A stretch of DNA of 64,000 nucleotides from JAOUEA01 sp963821925 (GTDB taxonomy: Bacteria > Actinomycetota > UBA4738 > HRBIN12). Both the position numbers and the translations under genes were made by a program. Shown piece by piece: positions 1-8,401 of this stretch; the stretch's first letter is position 1, and each line of letters begins with the position of its first letter. The stretch covers positions 310,001 through 374,000 of the forward strand of contig CAWGFO010000001.1 in the NCBI GenBank assembly GCA_963821925.1, in the 5' to 3' direction. The notes under the pieces were generated by a model, which worked only from the letters and a program-made list of their open reading frames with translations, ran no database searches and was not told the DNA's origin.

Positions 1-730
1 TCGCGTTCATGGGCGTCGACAGGTCGATCGTGAAGGTTTCGTTGCTCTCGTCGTCGAGGTCACCGATCACCGGCACCACGAGCGTTTGCGACGTTTCACC
101 GGGCGCGAACTCGACCGTTCCCGACCCAGCGGTGTAGTCGACGCCGGCCGTCGCGCTGCCGTCGGTCATCGCGTACTCCACCGTGACCGGACGCCCGCTC
201 GGCGCGTCGAGGGAGACGTCGACGGCCGCGATGGAGTCGGTGTCGTTGCCCTCCGGGACGGAGAGGCTGGCGGGGACGGAAACGCTCGGCATCGGATCGT
301 CGTCCTCGATCGTGCCGGTGCCCTCGGCGTCGGCGAGCGTCGCGCCCACCGGGGAGGACAGCCGTACCACGAACGTCTCGTCCTTCTCGTCGAGAAGGTC
401 GCCGTTCACCGTGATCGAGATCTTGCGGGTGAGCTTGTTCCCGGCGAACCTGACGGTGCCCTTCCTGGCGACGAAGTCGGCCGGGTTCTGCGCCGACCCT
501 TCCCCCGTCGCGTAGGCCACCGACGCCTTCCCGCGAACGGATGAGGTCAGGGTGAAGACGGCCGACACCGTGCCACCGTCGCCCTCGGTGACGGCGACGT
601 CGTCGATCGTGATGTCGGGTAGGGCCGCAGCCAGCGCTGGCCGATGCCGAGCTGGCGTAAGCACGTGGCCGGCGACCAGAAGCGCGAGCAGGAGGAACCA
701 CACTGAACGGCGCACGACGCTCCCTTTCAT
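1..730 (-). CDS. Secreted Calx-beta domain protein, 3' end cut off by the window edge
   Basis: The open frame runs off the left edge, so the C-terminus is missing; 243 codons are visible. The N-terminus is a signal peptide: basic residues, a leucine-rich core (WFLLLALLVAG) and an Ala-rich end. Two Calx-beta repeats follow, recognised by 'DVAVTEGDGGTVSAVFTL' and 'SLSVPEGNDTDSIAAVDVSL', each continuing to a '(T/N)D..(D/N)E.ETF.(V/I).L' segment. Calx-beta domains bind calcium and occur in exported adhesins and matrix proteins, so a cell-surface role is inferred. The ATG at 730 has no Shine-Dalgarno; the GTG at 715 has AAAGGGA six bases upstream and may be the true start. Partner and exact function unknown. 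Confidence 0.8.
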   Translation of the reverse strand, partial: MKGSVVRRSVWFLLLALLVAGHVLTPARHRPALAAALPDITIDDVAVTEGDGGTVSAVFTLTSSVRGKASVAYATGEGSAQNPADFVARKGTVRFAGNKLTRKISITVNGDLLDEKDETFVVRLSSPVGATLADAEGTGTIEDDDPMPSVSVPASLSVPEGNDTDSIAAVDVSLDAPSGRPVTVEYAMTDGSATAGVDYTAGSGTVEFAPGETSQTLVVPVIGDLDDESNETFTIDLSTPMNA

Positions 731-989
731 CGGCTTGCAGGGACCGGCCAACCATAGCTTGGGGGTATGGCACTGCGAAGCATCTCGATGGATCCGGCGG
801 ACCCGGCCGTGCGATCCCGGGGCACGCCACGCTGCGGCATGTGAGCGAGGAACGGGCCTGAACGACGGGGGGTTCGGTCCGCGTGGGACGTACTCGCCAC
901 GTTCTGGGACGAAGGGCTGGCGCATCCGAAACGTTGCTTCGGAGGGGAAGAACGTTGGCCGTCCCGAGTCATGGCCCGCGCCGCCAGAT

Positions 990-2000
990 CTAGGCGAGAC
1001 CGTCCACGTGGTCGTAGAGCAGCTCCGAGATGGGCCACGCCCCCTCGGACGTGTTCGAGATCACCGTGTAGGTCACGCCGGTCACAGGATCATGCTCGCT
1101 GTCGAACGACACGCCGGCGTCGTGGCCGGTGAGCCACACGGCATCCGACGTCTCGTGCAACCAGAACCCGAGCCCGTAACGTTTCGACCCGTCCGGCGCA
1201 GTGCTGCGGGGCCGCAGCATCTCGTTCACCCGTTCCCGAGGCAGGATGCGCCCGGCGAAGAGCGCGCTCCAGAAGCTGCTCAGGTCCGCCGCCGTCGAGT
1301 AGATCCCGCCGTCGCCGCTGCCGAGCACCGGCAGGTGGAACACGTTCGTCCTGGGGTCGTCCGTGGTTAGGTACCCGAGCGCGGCGTCTCCGGGGAGCTC
1401 GTCCGAGCGCAGGAACGCCGTTCCGCCCATCCCGGCCGGCTCGCACACCCTGGCCCGAACGAGCTCGTGGAACGAGACGCCGCTCGCCCGCTCGGCGATC
1501 AGCGCGAGCACGACGAAGCCACCGTTGCAGTACGCGAACCGCTCGCCCGGAGGGGAGACCGTGGGAAACCCATCGAGCACTGCGAGGAAGTCCTCGGTCG
1601 TGGAGAGCTGCTGGACGGGGACCGGCAACACGTAGTCGGCGATCTCGTGACCGGCATCCTCATCGAAGTAGTCGCCGATGCCCGACCGGTTGGAGAGCAG
1701 GTGCTCGATCGTCACACCGTCGTCGATCAACGGGAGGTCATCGCCGAGCACCGATCGTGCCGTCGTCTCGAGACCGAGCACGCCCTCTTCCACGAGGCTC
1801 ATCACGGTCAGCGCCGTCCACCCCTTCACGCCGCTCGCGATCGCGAACCGGGTCTCGATGGTGTTGGGGATCGCGTGCGCCCGGTCGGCGAGTCCGTACG
1901 CCCTCACGAACTCGAGGTCCCCCGCTCGGTCGACCCGCACGACGCCGGAGAAGCCCGTCTCCCGGGCGACCGCATCGATCTGGTCAGCGAGCGGCTCCAT
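990..2000 (-). CDS. Beta-lactamase-fold serine hydrolase (class C / PBP-like)
   Basis: A 336-residue protein with the beta-lactamase/DD-peptidase fold. The nucleophile motif SxxK is SGVK at residues 56-59, the YxN motif is YCN at 157-159, and 'TGHDAG' near the C-terminus takes the place of the KTG/HxG motif. No signal peptide is visible, so it may act in the cytoplasm as an esterase or peptidase and not as a resistance enzyme; that is inference from the family, whose substrates vary widely. It is transcribed alone. TAAGGT lies six bases before the ATG, which suggests a leaderless mRNA. Confidence 0.88.
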   Translation of the reverse strand: MEPLADQIDAVARETGFSGVVRVDRAGDLEFVRAYGLADRAHAIPNTIETRFAIASGVKGWTALTVMSLVEEGVLGLETTARSVLGDDLPLIDDGVTIEHLLSNRSGIGDYFDEDAGHEIADYVLPVPVQQLSTTEDFLAVLDGFPTVSPPGERFAYCNGGFVVLALIAERASGVSFHELVRARVCEPAGMGGTAFLRSDELPGDAALGYLTTDDPRTNVFHLPVLGSGDGGIYSTAADLSSFWSALFAGRILPRERVNEMLRPRSTAPDGSKRYGLGFWLHETSDAVWLTGHDAGVSFDSEHDPVTGVTYTVISNTSEGAWPISELLYDHVDGLA

Positions 2001-2006
2001 CGGGAG

Positions 2007-2012
2007 ACCTTA
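2007..2012 (-). promoter_or_regulatory. -10 box of the serine hydrolase gene
   Basis: TAAGGT read on the minus strand, six bases before the ATG at 2000. It matches the TAnnnT pattern repeated before many starts here and predicts transcription beginning at or next to the start codon. Confidence 0.55.
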
Positions 2013-2029
2013 TCCGTCTCCCGGGATCC

Positions 2030-2989
2030 TCAGCGCTCCGGCATCGAGATGACGAGCTTCCCCAGGGTGTGCTCCCGGACGAAGTCCGAGAGCGCCGTGG
2101 GTGCCTCGGCCAAGGGATAGGTACGGCGGATCGCTACCCGCAGCGTGCCCGCGACGACCTGGTCGGCAAGCGCCTCCAGGCGTGCCGGATCGGACCCGAC
2201 GTTCGCCACCGCCACGCCCCCGATCGAGGTCGCCTCGCCGGCTCCACCGACCGCGGATGCCGCGTGACCGCCGTCACGAACGAGGGTGGTCAGCGCCGCG
2301 AAGTCGTTCGGGTTCCGGTTCACGAGGTCGATGACGGCATCGATCCCGCCCGGGTGCCGCTCTCGGATCGCGGCCGCCAGGTCGCCGGAGTAGTCGACCG
2401 TCTCGGCAGCGCCGAGGTCCGTCACGAAGCCCTCGTCCCCGGGCCGGATCGAGGCGACGACGTGCGCTCCGCGCGCCGCAGCGAGCTGGATCGCGAACGT
2501 GCCCACGCCCCCGGTCGCGCCCAGCACGAACACGACGGCACCGTCGGACGGCGCCACCGCGTCCACGGCGCCGGCCGCGGTCGTACCGGCGACACCGAGC
2601 GATCCAGCCTGCTCGTCGCCGAGACCCTGAGGCATGCGCGCGAGCATCCCCGCCTGCGGGGTCGAGAACTCGGCGAAGGTTCCGTCGTGCATGCTCGGCT
2701 TCATCCCGAGGGTGCCGAAGACGCGGTCTCCGAGCTGAAACCCCTCCGCTCCGTCGCCGAGCGCGTCGACGACCCCGGCGACGTCTTGCCCCAACACGAC
2801 CGGGAAGTCGTGGGGCAGGTACTCCTTCATGGCGCCGGCCGATACGAACAGGTCGTAGGCGTTCACCGAGGCGGCGGTCGCCCGGACGCGCACCTCCGCG
2901 GCGCCCGGCTCCGGAACCGGGACTTCGACCAGGGTGGGTGGATGGTCGAACCCCTCGATCGCCAACGCCACCATCGATCCGTTCGTCAT
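2030..2989 (-). CDS. Zinc-independent MDR oxidoreductase (quinone reductase-like)
   Basis: A 319-residue medium-chain dehydrogenase/reductase. The N-terminal GroES-like domain contains 'ASVNAYDLFV' and 'GQDVAGVV'. The Rossmann fold has GATGGVG at residues 157-163, the NAD(P)-binding pattern of quinone oxidoreductases. The structural zinc cysteines are absent, so it fits the zinc-independent NADPH:quinone reductase branch; the substrate cannot be told. The start at 2989 was chosen because GGAAGG lies seven bases upstream and the protein begins just before the conserved N-terminal strand; the open frame continues upstream to 3466 without family similarity. It ends 29 bases from the hydrolase at 2000 on the same strand. 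Confidence 0.9.
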   Translation of the reverse strand: MTNGSMVALAIEGFDHPPTLVEVPVPEPGAAEVRVRATAASVNAYDLFVSAGAMKEYLPHDFPVVLGQDVAGVVDALGDGAEGFQLGDRVFGTLGMKPSMHDGTFAEFSTPQAGMLARMPQGLGDEQAGSLGVAGTTAAGAVDAVAPSDGAVVFVLGATGGVGTFAIQLAAARGAHVVASIRPGDEGFVTDLGAAETVDYSGDLAAAIRERHPGGIDAVIDLVNRNPNDFAALTTLVRDGGHAASAVGGAGEATSIGGVAVANVGSDPARLEALADQVVAGTLRVAIRRTYPLAEAPTALSDFVREHTLGKLVISMPER

Positions 2990-3133
2990 CCTCGTCCTTC
3001 CGCTGCAGTCGTCAGGGTTGAAGACGCAGGCGGTGAGCCTGGTATTCCGAGCAAGGGGTCCCGGCTCTTGGGGGGGCGGGAGGCGATCCGCCCGGGTTCT
3101 GAGGTCGCGCGCCGCTCCCCGGAGCCTCCCGAT

Positions 3134-3499
3134 ATGAAGAAGGTCATCACGGCAGTCGTCGCATTCGGACTGCTGATCGCGGTCGCGGCATCCGCCCCGG
3201 CCGACACCCACAGCCACGCGAGGCTCAGCCTCGTGGCCACCGGCAAGGCAGAGATCGGCTGGGTGAAGGGTCCCGACTCTCCGAAGGACCCGGACCGCTG
3301 GGCGCTGAACATGGCGCTGAACGGCCCGACCGGCTCGGGCTACACGAACGAAGCTGCTGGACGGAAGCGCTCGCGCATGGAGACGGCCCGGAACCCCGGG
3401 CCGTCTTCTCGTGTCGAGTGCCTCGGGACGCTCGGGACCTTCGGCCTCAGGTGCCCCGCAGGGCATCCGACTACCGTCAGGGGTGGAGGTACGACATGA
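3134..3499 (+). CDS. Possible small secreted protein, 3' part doubtful
   Basis: From the ATG at 3134 the frame encodes a good signal peptide (MKKVITAVVAFGLLIAVAAS, then APADTHSHA) and about 40 residues of ordinary composition including 'GKAEIGWVKGPDSPKDPDRW'. The frame then passes through a perfect transcription-terminator-like hairpin at 3381-3406 into low-plausibility sequence that overlaps the next gene's start. The true C-terminus is therefore probably near 3370, with a stop lost by an indel or by mutation. GGAG lies nine bases before the ATG. Not recognised; no function proposed. Confidence 0.4.
   Translation: MKKVITAVVAFGLLIAVAASAPADTHSHARLSLVATGKAEIGWVKGPDSPKDPDRWALNMALNGPTGSGYTNEAAGRKRSRMETARNPGPSSRVECLGTLGTFGLRCPAGHPTTVRGGGTT
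3381..3406 (+). terminator. GC-rich hairpin, probable terminator
   Basis: An 11-bp perfect stem (AGACGGCCCGG against CCGGGCCGTCT) closes the four-base loop aacc and is followed by TCTCGTG, a weak T-rich tail. It lies between the small secreted ORF and the 80-residue gene that follows. Confidence 0.6.
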
Positions 3500-3738
3500 A
3501 CGACGTGCTGATCCCCGAACGGCCCCTGGACGCGCACGTCCCCGAGGTCGACCCGGACACGGCGCACATCGAGGCCGCGCACCTGCTGGCCGAGGAAGCC
3601 GGGCCTGAGTTGCTCGCCGACGGGTTCACGCAGGACCAGATCCTGGCGTGGGCCAAGGCGTTCCTGGTGTCGAACGGCAGCGGATGCCTGGACTGCTTCT
3701 ACCACTGGATCGCGCAGCAGGAGCACACCACCGCCTGA
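3496..3738 (+). CDS. Small acidic hypothetical protein, 80 residues
   Basis: An ideal ribosome site, GGAGGT with a five-base spacer, precedes the ATG at 3496 and fixes the start. The protein is acidic and probably cytoplasmic: no signal peptide or membrane segment. It has a helical middle ('HIEAAHLLAEEAGPELLADG') and a C-terminal part containing two cysteines spaced CLDC next to aromatic and histidine residues ('DCFYHW'). I do not recognise the family. It stands alone between the hairpin at 3381 and the convergent peptidase gene. Confidence 0.75.
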   Translation: MNDVLIPERPLDAHVPEVDPDTAHIEAAHLLAEEAGPELLADGFTQDQILAWAKAFLVSNGSGCLDCFYHWIAQQEHTTA

Positions 3739-3778
3739 GTGCGGTGACCAGAGGGAGGCGGCCGACGCCGGCGGTTCG

Positions 3779-5845
3779 TTACGCCTCGACGCCGAGCGAC
3801 CGCTTCAGGAACTCCACCTCGATGTTCAGCATGTTCTCGGCGGCACGTTCGTCGATCGGCCGGTGGGTGATACCCGAAAGCGGGATCATCGCGTGGCGTC
3901 GGCCCGCTTCCATCAGCGCCTTGGACATCCGCAACGCGTGCGTCACGTAGACGTTGTCGTCGGCGATCCCGTGGATCATCAAGAGCTCGCCCCGGAGGTT
4001 CGCTGCGTCCTTCACGAGGTTGCCGCGCTCGTACGCCTCGGGGTTGTCCTGCGGGGTGCCGGTGTACCGCTCCTGATAGTGCGTGTCGTAGTAGGCGAGG
4101 TCGGTGACCGGCGCGCCCGACACGCCCGCGTGGAAGACGTCGGGCCGCCGGAGCAGCGCGGCGAGCGTCAGGAAGCCCCCATAGGACCACCCACGCATCG
4201 CCACCTTCGTCAGGTCGACGAACGGGTAGCGGTCGGCGGCGGCGAACAGGGCCTCGACCTGGTCCTCGAGCGCGGGGTCGGGACCGAGCCCGTAGATCGA
4301 CTGCTCCCAGGCGACCCCGCGGTTCGGCGAGCCGCGCCCGTCGATCACGAGCACGACGAACCCCTGGTCGGCGAACCACTGGTCCTCGAGGAACGCCCGT
4401 TGGGTGCGCTCGACCCGACCCCAATGCGGCCCGCCGTACGGAGCGAGCAGCACCGGGAGCGGCGATGACGGTTCCCCCCCATGCGGGGTGAGGATCGCGG
4501 TGCGGAGCTCCTGCTCGCCGAGCGACACGAAGGTGGGCCTGGCCTCGAGCACGGGCATGTCGGCGAAGCGGTCGAACGTGTGCACGGGCTTGCCCTCGCG
4601 CAGAAGGGTGGCCGTCGGCAGCGGCACGTCCGGCGTCTCGGAGACGAGCACCACGAGGTCGCCCTCGACGACCGCGGCGTGCTTGCCCACGAGGGCGCTC
4701 ACCCGTTCGAGGTCCCCGTCGGCGTCCAGGCGCCACACGTGCAGCTCGGTCGCCTCCTCGGTCCCCGCGAAGACGATCTCGGCGCCGCTCGACAGCACCG
4801 AGTCGACCTGCAGGCCGATCGGGGTCGCCGGCTCGTTGTCGATCAGCAGGCGTCGCGAGTCGTCCCGGTGCCCAGCGGTGAGCAGACGCCCACCAGGGAG
4901 CCAGGCGGGTGTGCCCGGCGTGATGTGCGTCCAGACGTCGTCGTGGTCCTCCCACACGATGTCGGTGGCGCCGGAATCGGGTTCGATCGCCAGGACCTTC
5001 ATGTCGCGCTGATCGCGGGACTGCACGAGGACGAGCGGCGGGCCTTCCTCGGTCCACGAGACCGCCACGACGTATTCGAACGCCTCGCGGTCCCACTCGA
5101 CGTCGACGCGTGAGCCGTCCAGGCCGAGCACGTGAAGCGTCACGATCGAGTTCGCCTTGCCGGTCTGTGGGTACCGCACCGATCGCGGTGGCGCCGCCGG
5201 GTCGATCGGCGAGGCGATGTGCCAGACCTCGAGCGGCCGGTCGTCGACCTGCGCTACGAGCAGCCGCGTCCCGTCGGGCGCCCACCAGTACCCACGACGT
5301 CGCTCCATCTCCTCGGCCGCCGCGAATTCCGCGATCCCCCAATGCACATCGGGATCCGCGTCGTGCGCGAGCCGCCGGTCGGTGCCGCCCTCGAGGTCGA
5401 TCGCATGCAGCGCTCCGCCCGTGACGTAGGCCACGTGTCGTCCGGTCGGATCCGGCCGGGGATCGAAGGCCGGCCCGGCCGGCGTCAGCTCGCGCACGCC
5501 GCCTTCGACGAGGTCGGCGGCGAGGAGCCGCTCACCCGAGACGAACGCCGCCAGCCGGAGGTCGGGATCGGCCGCGTACGTCACGACGCCCGTCTGACGC
5601 TCGCGCATCCGCTCGCGGCGGTCGCGCTCCTCGTCGGTGATATGAGCCTCTGGCTCCGGACCGTAGGCGAGGCGTTCGCGGCCGTCGGCCACGTCGAGCA
5701 CCCAGAGCGACCCGAGCGGGTCGTCACCCCGGGCGGTGCGCAGGAACGCGACCCGCGACCCGTCGGACGCGATCGAGAACGAGCGCGGGAGGCCGAGATT
5801 GAAGCCACGTGTACGTGCGTACTGGCGAGGGAACGAATCGGTCAT
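3779..5845 (-). CDS. S9 family prolyl oligopeptidase / dipeptidyl peptidase IV-like
   Basis: A 688-residue serine peptidase of the DPP IV type. The N-terminal two thirds form the beta-propeller, with repeats such as 'DPRPDPTGRHVAYV' and 'GYWWAPDGTRLLV'. The Glu-Glu pair that anchors the substrate amino terminus in DPP IV is at about residues 178-179 ('AAEEMERR'). The C-terminal alpha/beta-hydrolase domain carries the nucleophile in GWSYGG (Ser554), an Asp in 'GIADDNVYV' (about 629) and the His in 'GITHRP' (about 661), so the triad is complete. No signal peptide is seen, so it probably trims peptides in the cytoplasm. The start is supported by TAGCGT six bases upstream. Confidence 0.93.
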   Translation of the reverse strand: MTDSFPRQYARTRGFNLGLPRSFSIASDGSRVAFLRTARGDDPLGSLWVLDVADGRERLAYGPEPEAHITDEERDRRERMRERQTGVVTYAADPDLRLAAFVSGERLLAADLVEGGVRELTPAGPAFDPRPDPTGRHVAYVTGGALHAIDLEGGTDRRLAHDADPDVHWGIAEFAAAEEMERRRGYWWAPDGTRLLVAQVDDRPLEVWHIASPIDPAAPPRSVRYPQTGKANSIVTLHVLGLDGSRVDVEWDREAFEYVVAVSWTEEGPPLVLVQSRDQRDMKVLAIEPDSGATDIVWEDHDDVWTHITPGTPAWLPGGRLLTAGHRDDSRRLLIDNEPATPIGLQVDSVLSSGAEIVFAGTEEATELHVWRLDADGDLERVSALVGKHAAVVEGDLVVLVSETPDVPLPTATLLREGKPVHTFDRFADMPVLEARPTFVSLGEQELRTAILTPHGGEPSSPLPVLLAPYGGPHWGRVERTQRAFLEDQWFADQGFVVLVIDGRGSPNRGVAWEQSIYGLGPDPALEDQVEALFAAADRYPFVDLTKVAMRGWSYGGFLTLAALLRRPDVFHAGVSGAPVTDLAYYDTHYQERYTGTPQDNPEAYERGNLVKDAANLRGELLMIHGIADDNVYVTHALRMSKALMEAGRRHAMIPLSGITHRPIDERAAENMLNIEVEFLKRSLGVEA

Positions 5846-5851
5846 CCCGGC

Positions 5852-5857
5852 ACGCTA
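5852..5857 (-). promoter_or_regulatory. -10 box of the S9 peptidase gene
   Basis: TAGCGT on the minus strand, six bases before the ATG at 5845; leaderless geometry as at many starts in this window. Confidence 0.55.
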
Positions 5858-5888
5858 GCATCGGGCGTCCCGACGTGGAGGTCCTCCG

Positions 5889-6911
5889 ATCCGAGCCTGG
5901 CTGTTGCACGACGTCACCGGCCCCGAGGCCTACGCCCTCGGCGACGTGCCGAGCCCCGAGCCGGGGCCGCACGACGTCCGAGTGAGGCTGCGCGCGTCGG
6001 CCCTGAACCACCTGGACCTGTGGGTGGCCCGCGGCCTCCCGCGACCGCCGTCCCTGCCCCACGTCGGTGGGGCCGACGGGGCGGGCGTCGTCGACGCGGC
6101 GGGCACGGAGGTCACCGGCATCGCGCCGGGCGACGAGGTGGTGATCGATCCCTCGACCTCGTGCGGTGCCTGCGCGGCGTGCGTACGTGGCGAGATCCTC
6201 CTCTGCGCGCGGTTCGCGATCGTGGGCGAGCATCGCTGGGGCACCCACGCCGAGATGGTGATCGTCCCCGCGGTGAACGTCGTGCCCAAGCCGGAGCGGC
6301 TGGACTGGGCCGGCGCCGCGGCCTTCGGCCTCGTGACGTCGTCGGCGCTCCGGATGCTCCGGCGCGCACGGCTGCGCACCGGCGACCGCGTGCTCGTGAT
6401 CGGGGTGGGCGGGGGCACCTCGACCGCGACGTTCCAGCTCTCGCGTGCGCTCGGCGCCGAGGTCTTCGTCACCTCGACCAAGCACGACAAGCTCGCGTGG
6501 GCGCTCGAGCACGGCGCCGCCGGTGGGTTCGATTCGTCGGGCGAGTTCGACCGGGCCGTCCTCCAGGCCACCGACGGGCGCGGGGTCGACATCGTCGTCG
6601 ACAACGTCGGGCCGGCGACCTTCGAGCGGTCGATGAGGTCGCTCGCACGCGGTGGCCGGCTCGTGACGAACGGCTCGACGAGCGGGCGGACGGCCGAGCT
6701 GCATCTGCCGACGCTCTTCTGGCGGCAACTCGAGGTGATCGGCGCCACGATGAACGACCACCGCGAGTTCGCCGACGCCGTCGGCATGGTGGATCGAGGC
6801 GAGGTCGATCCCGTGCCGGTCGACACGAGGTTCGCGTTCGAGGACTTCCCGGCCGCGCTCGCCCGGCTCGACGCCGGCGACCAGCTCGGCAAGATCGTCC
6901 TCGAGCGCTGA
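5889..6911 (+). CDS. Zinc-type alcohol dehydrogenase-like protein, probable ATC start
   Basis: A zinc-containing medium-chain dehydrogenase of about 340 residues. It has a GroES-like domain with 'HVGGADGAGVV', the structural-zinc motif CGACAAC...LLC, and the cofactor loop GVGGGTST in the Rossmann domain. The natural N-terminus of this family ('MRAWxL') is present as IRAWLLHDVTGPEAY, but its first codon is ATC at 5889, seven bases after a good GGAGG. The first conventional start, TTG at 5904, lacks this ribosome site and removes conserved residues. Either an AUC start is used or ATG was changed. Substrate unknown. Confidence 0.85.
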   Translation: MRAWLLHDVTGPEAYALGDVPSPEPGPHDVRVRLRASALNHLDLWVARGLPRPPSLPHVGGADGAGVVDAAGTEVTGIAPGDEVVIDPSTSCGACAACVRGEILLCARFAIVGEHRWGTHAEMVIVPAVNVVPKPERLDWAGAAAFGLVTSSALRMLRRARLRTGDRVLVIGVGGGTSTATFQLSRALGAEVFVTSTKHDKLAWALEHGAAGGFDSSGEFDRAVLQATDGRGVDIVVDNVGPATFERSMRSLARGGRLVTNGSTSGRTAELHLPTLFWRQLEVIGATMNDHREFADAVGMVDRGEVDPVPVDTRFAFEDFPAALARLDAGDQLGKIVLER

Positions 6912-6928
6912 CGATCGATCTCGCCGGG

Positions 6929-7678
6929 TCACGCGTCGGGGTACAGCGAACGGAGCGCTCCCGGGATCTGCTGCAGGAAGCCGGCGCCGATCGCCAGGAT
7001 CGACGCCAGCTGCCACGGCTCCACCCGATCGGCGAACACGAGCAGCCGTCCGTCCGAGGACTGGAACCCCACCCCGGCCGCGGCCTCCGTCAGCCACACC
7101 ATCATCCGCTGGTCGATCAGCGCCGATGCGAAGCGCGCGTCCTCGCAGACGACCCGGTACGCACGGTTGAACCGCTCCAGCTCCGTGTCGACCTCGGTCG
7201 CTCCGGCGGCATCGGCGAGCGCGGTGACCGTCCGCTGCGGCTCGATCACGATGTCCGGCCACGACGGAGAGATGCTCATCAGGACGCAGGTGAAGCGCCG
7301 ATAGTCGTTGCGTGAAGGATCGCTCCCGACCGCGTACCAGTACTCGAACGCCTCGACCTCCAGGCCGTTCCACGTGCCCCACGTCACGTGCTCGAGACCT
7401 CGGACGTGGACCACGCGGTGCAGGAGCGGGTGACGGAGGGAGAGAAGATCGTGGGGATCCTCGAACGAGTACCGGAGATCCAGCCGCTCGGCCTCCGCCG
7501 CATAGGCGTCGGCGCGCGGGCGGTCCCGGAGCCACCAGCCCCCCAGGAAGAGCAGGCCGACGGTCCCTCCGATGAGGCCGACGGCAAGCGCCTGCCGCGG
7601 TTCGCCGACCAGGAGGAGGAGCACCGCCGTCCCCCCGAGCAGCCACGCCAGGATCTTCCGCGCCGTCGAGGCCCGCAC
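6929..7678 (-). CDS. Membrane-anchored hypothetical protein
   Basis: A 249-residue protein with two hydrophobic segments near the N-terminus (about residues 9-26 and 30-50), then a soluble domain of about 190 residues with no motif I recognise ('LRYSFEDPHDLLSLRHPLLHR', then 'WNGLEVEAFEYWY'). The soluble part is probably cytoplasmic, since a short turn with Arg/Asp follows the second segment. The GTG start at 7678 has no ribosome site, but TAGGCT sits six bases upstream, matching the leaderless pattern. It converges on the dehydrogenase gene with a 17-base gap. Function unknown. Confidence 0.75.
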   Translation of the reverse strand: MRASTARKILAWLLGGTAVLLLLVGEPRQALAVGLIGGTVGLLFLGGWWLRDRPRADAYAAEAERLDLRYSFEDPHDLLSLRHPLLHRVVHVRGLEHVTWGTWNGLEVEAFEYWYAVGSDPSRNDYRRFTCVLMSISPSWPDIVIEPQRTVTALADAAGATEVDTELERFNRAYRVVCEDARFASALIDQRMMVWLTEAAAGVGFQSSDGRLLVFADRVEPWQLASILAIGAGFLQQIPGALRSLYPDA

Positions 7679-7684
7679 CCCGTG

Positions 7685-7690
7685 AGCCTA
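7685..7690 (-). promoter_or_regulatory. -10 box of the membrane-anchored hypothetical gene
   Basis: TAGGCT on the minus strand, six bases before the GTG at 7678; leaderless geometry. Confidence 0.55.
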
Positions 7691-7704
7691 GTCCCCTCAT
7701 GGCG

Positions 7705-7731
7705 GGAACCTCGTCAGCGTGCCGGGGCGTC
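7705..7731 (+). promoter_or_regulatory. Possible ECF-type promoter before the first sigma gene
   Basis: GGAACC at 7705-7710 and CGTC at 7728-7731 are separated by 17 bases. This resembles the GGAAC-N16-18-CGTC form of ECF promoters, about 80 bases before the sigma start, and would suit autoregulation. It is a match by eye only; GC-rich DNA gives such matches by chance. Confidence 0.35.
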
Positions 7732-7813
7732 CAACCGGCCTGTCACGCCGGATCCGCCTCGCGGCATGTGGGTGTAGAACCGACCCGCGAGGACCCCCGA
7801 CGAAGGGACACCC

Positions 7814-8401
7814 GTGCCGGACCAGCGCACCGATACCGAGCTCCTGCTCGCATCCCGGGACGAACCGGACGCGTTCACCGAGCTGTATCGGCGACACGCC
7901 GAAGACCTGCTGCGCTACTTCGCGCGTCGCACGCTGGATCCGGAGACGGCGGCCGAGCTGACGGCCGAGACCTTCGCCGAGGCCTTCGCCTCGCGGCAGA
8001 CCTACACCGACAAGGGGGTGAACGGCGTGGCGTGGATCTACGGCATCGCTCGACACCGGCTGGGACGCTTCTTCCGGCACGGGCGGGTCGACGCGAGCGC
8101 TCGCCGTCGCATCGGGATGCCCGAACGGGAGCTTCCGCCCGAGGACTACGAACGGATCGAGGACCTGATCGATTTCGCGCCGATCCGCGAGGCGCTGTCC
8201 GAGGCTCTCGAGACCTTGAGCCCCGACCAGCGCGACGCGATGAAGCTGCGCGTGATCGACGAACTCGCCTACCCCGAGGTCGCCGACCGGCTCGGCTGCA
8301 GCGAGGCCAACGCCCGCCAGCGCGTGAGCCGGGGGCTGCGGAAGGTGGCCCTGATGCTGCAGGAGCGCGGGATGCAGCTGACCACGGAGGTCGAGGCATG
8401 A
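7814..8401 (+). CDS. ECF RNA polymerase sigma factor
   Basis: A 195-residue sigma-70 family factor of the extracytoplasmic-function class. Region 2 holds 'FTELYRRHAEDLLRYFARRT', binding core polymerase and the -10 element. Region 4 holds 'SPDQRDAMKLRVIDELAYPEVADRLG' and the helix-turn-helix 'EANARQRVSRGLRKV' for the -35 element. The GTG start has GAAGGGA at proper spacing. Its TGA overlaps the ATG of the next gene (ATGA), so the two are co-translated, and the next product has the layout of a membrane-bound anti-sigma partner. The signal is unknown. Confidence 0.93.
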   Translation: MPDQRTDTELLLASRDEPDAFTELYRRHAEDLLRYFARRTLDPETAAELTAETFAEAFASRQTYTDKGVNGVAWIYGIARHRLGRFFRHGRVDASARRRIGMPERELPPEDYERIEDLIDFAPIREALSEALETLSPDQRDAMKLRVIDELAYPEVADRLGCSEANARQRVSRGLRKVALMLQERGMQLTTEVEA

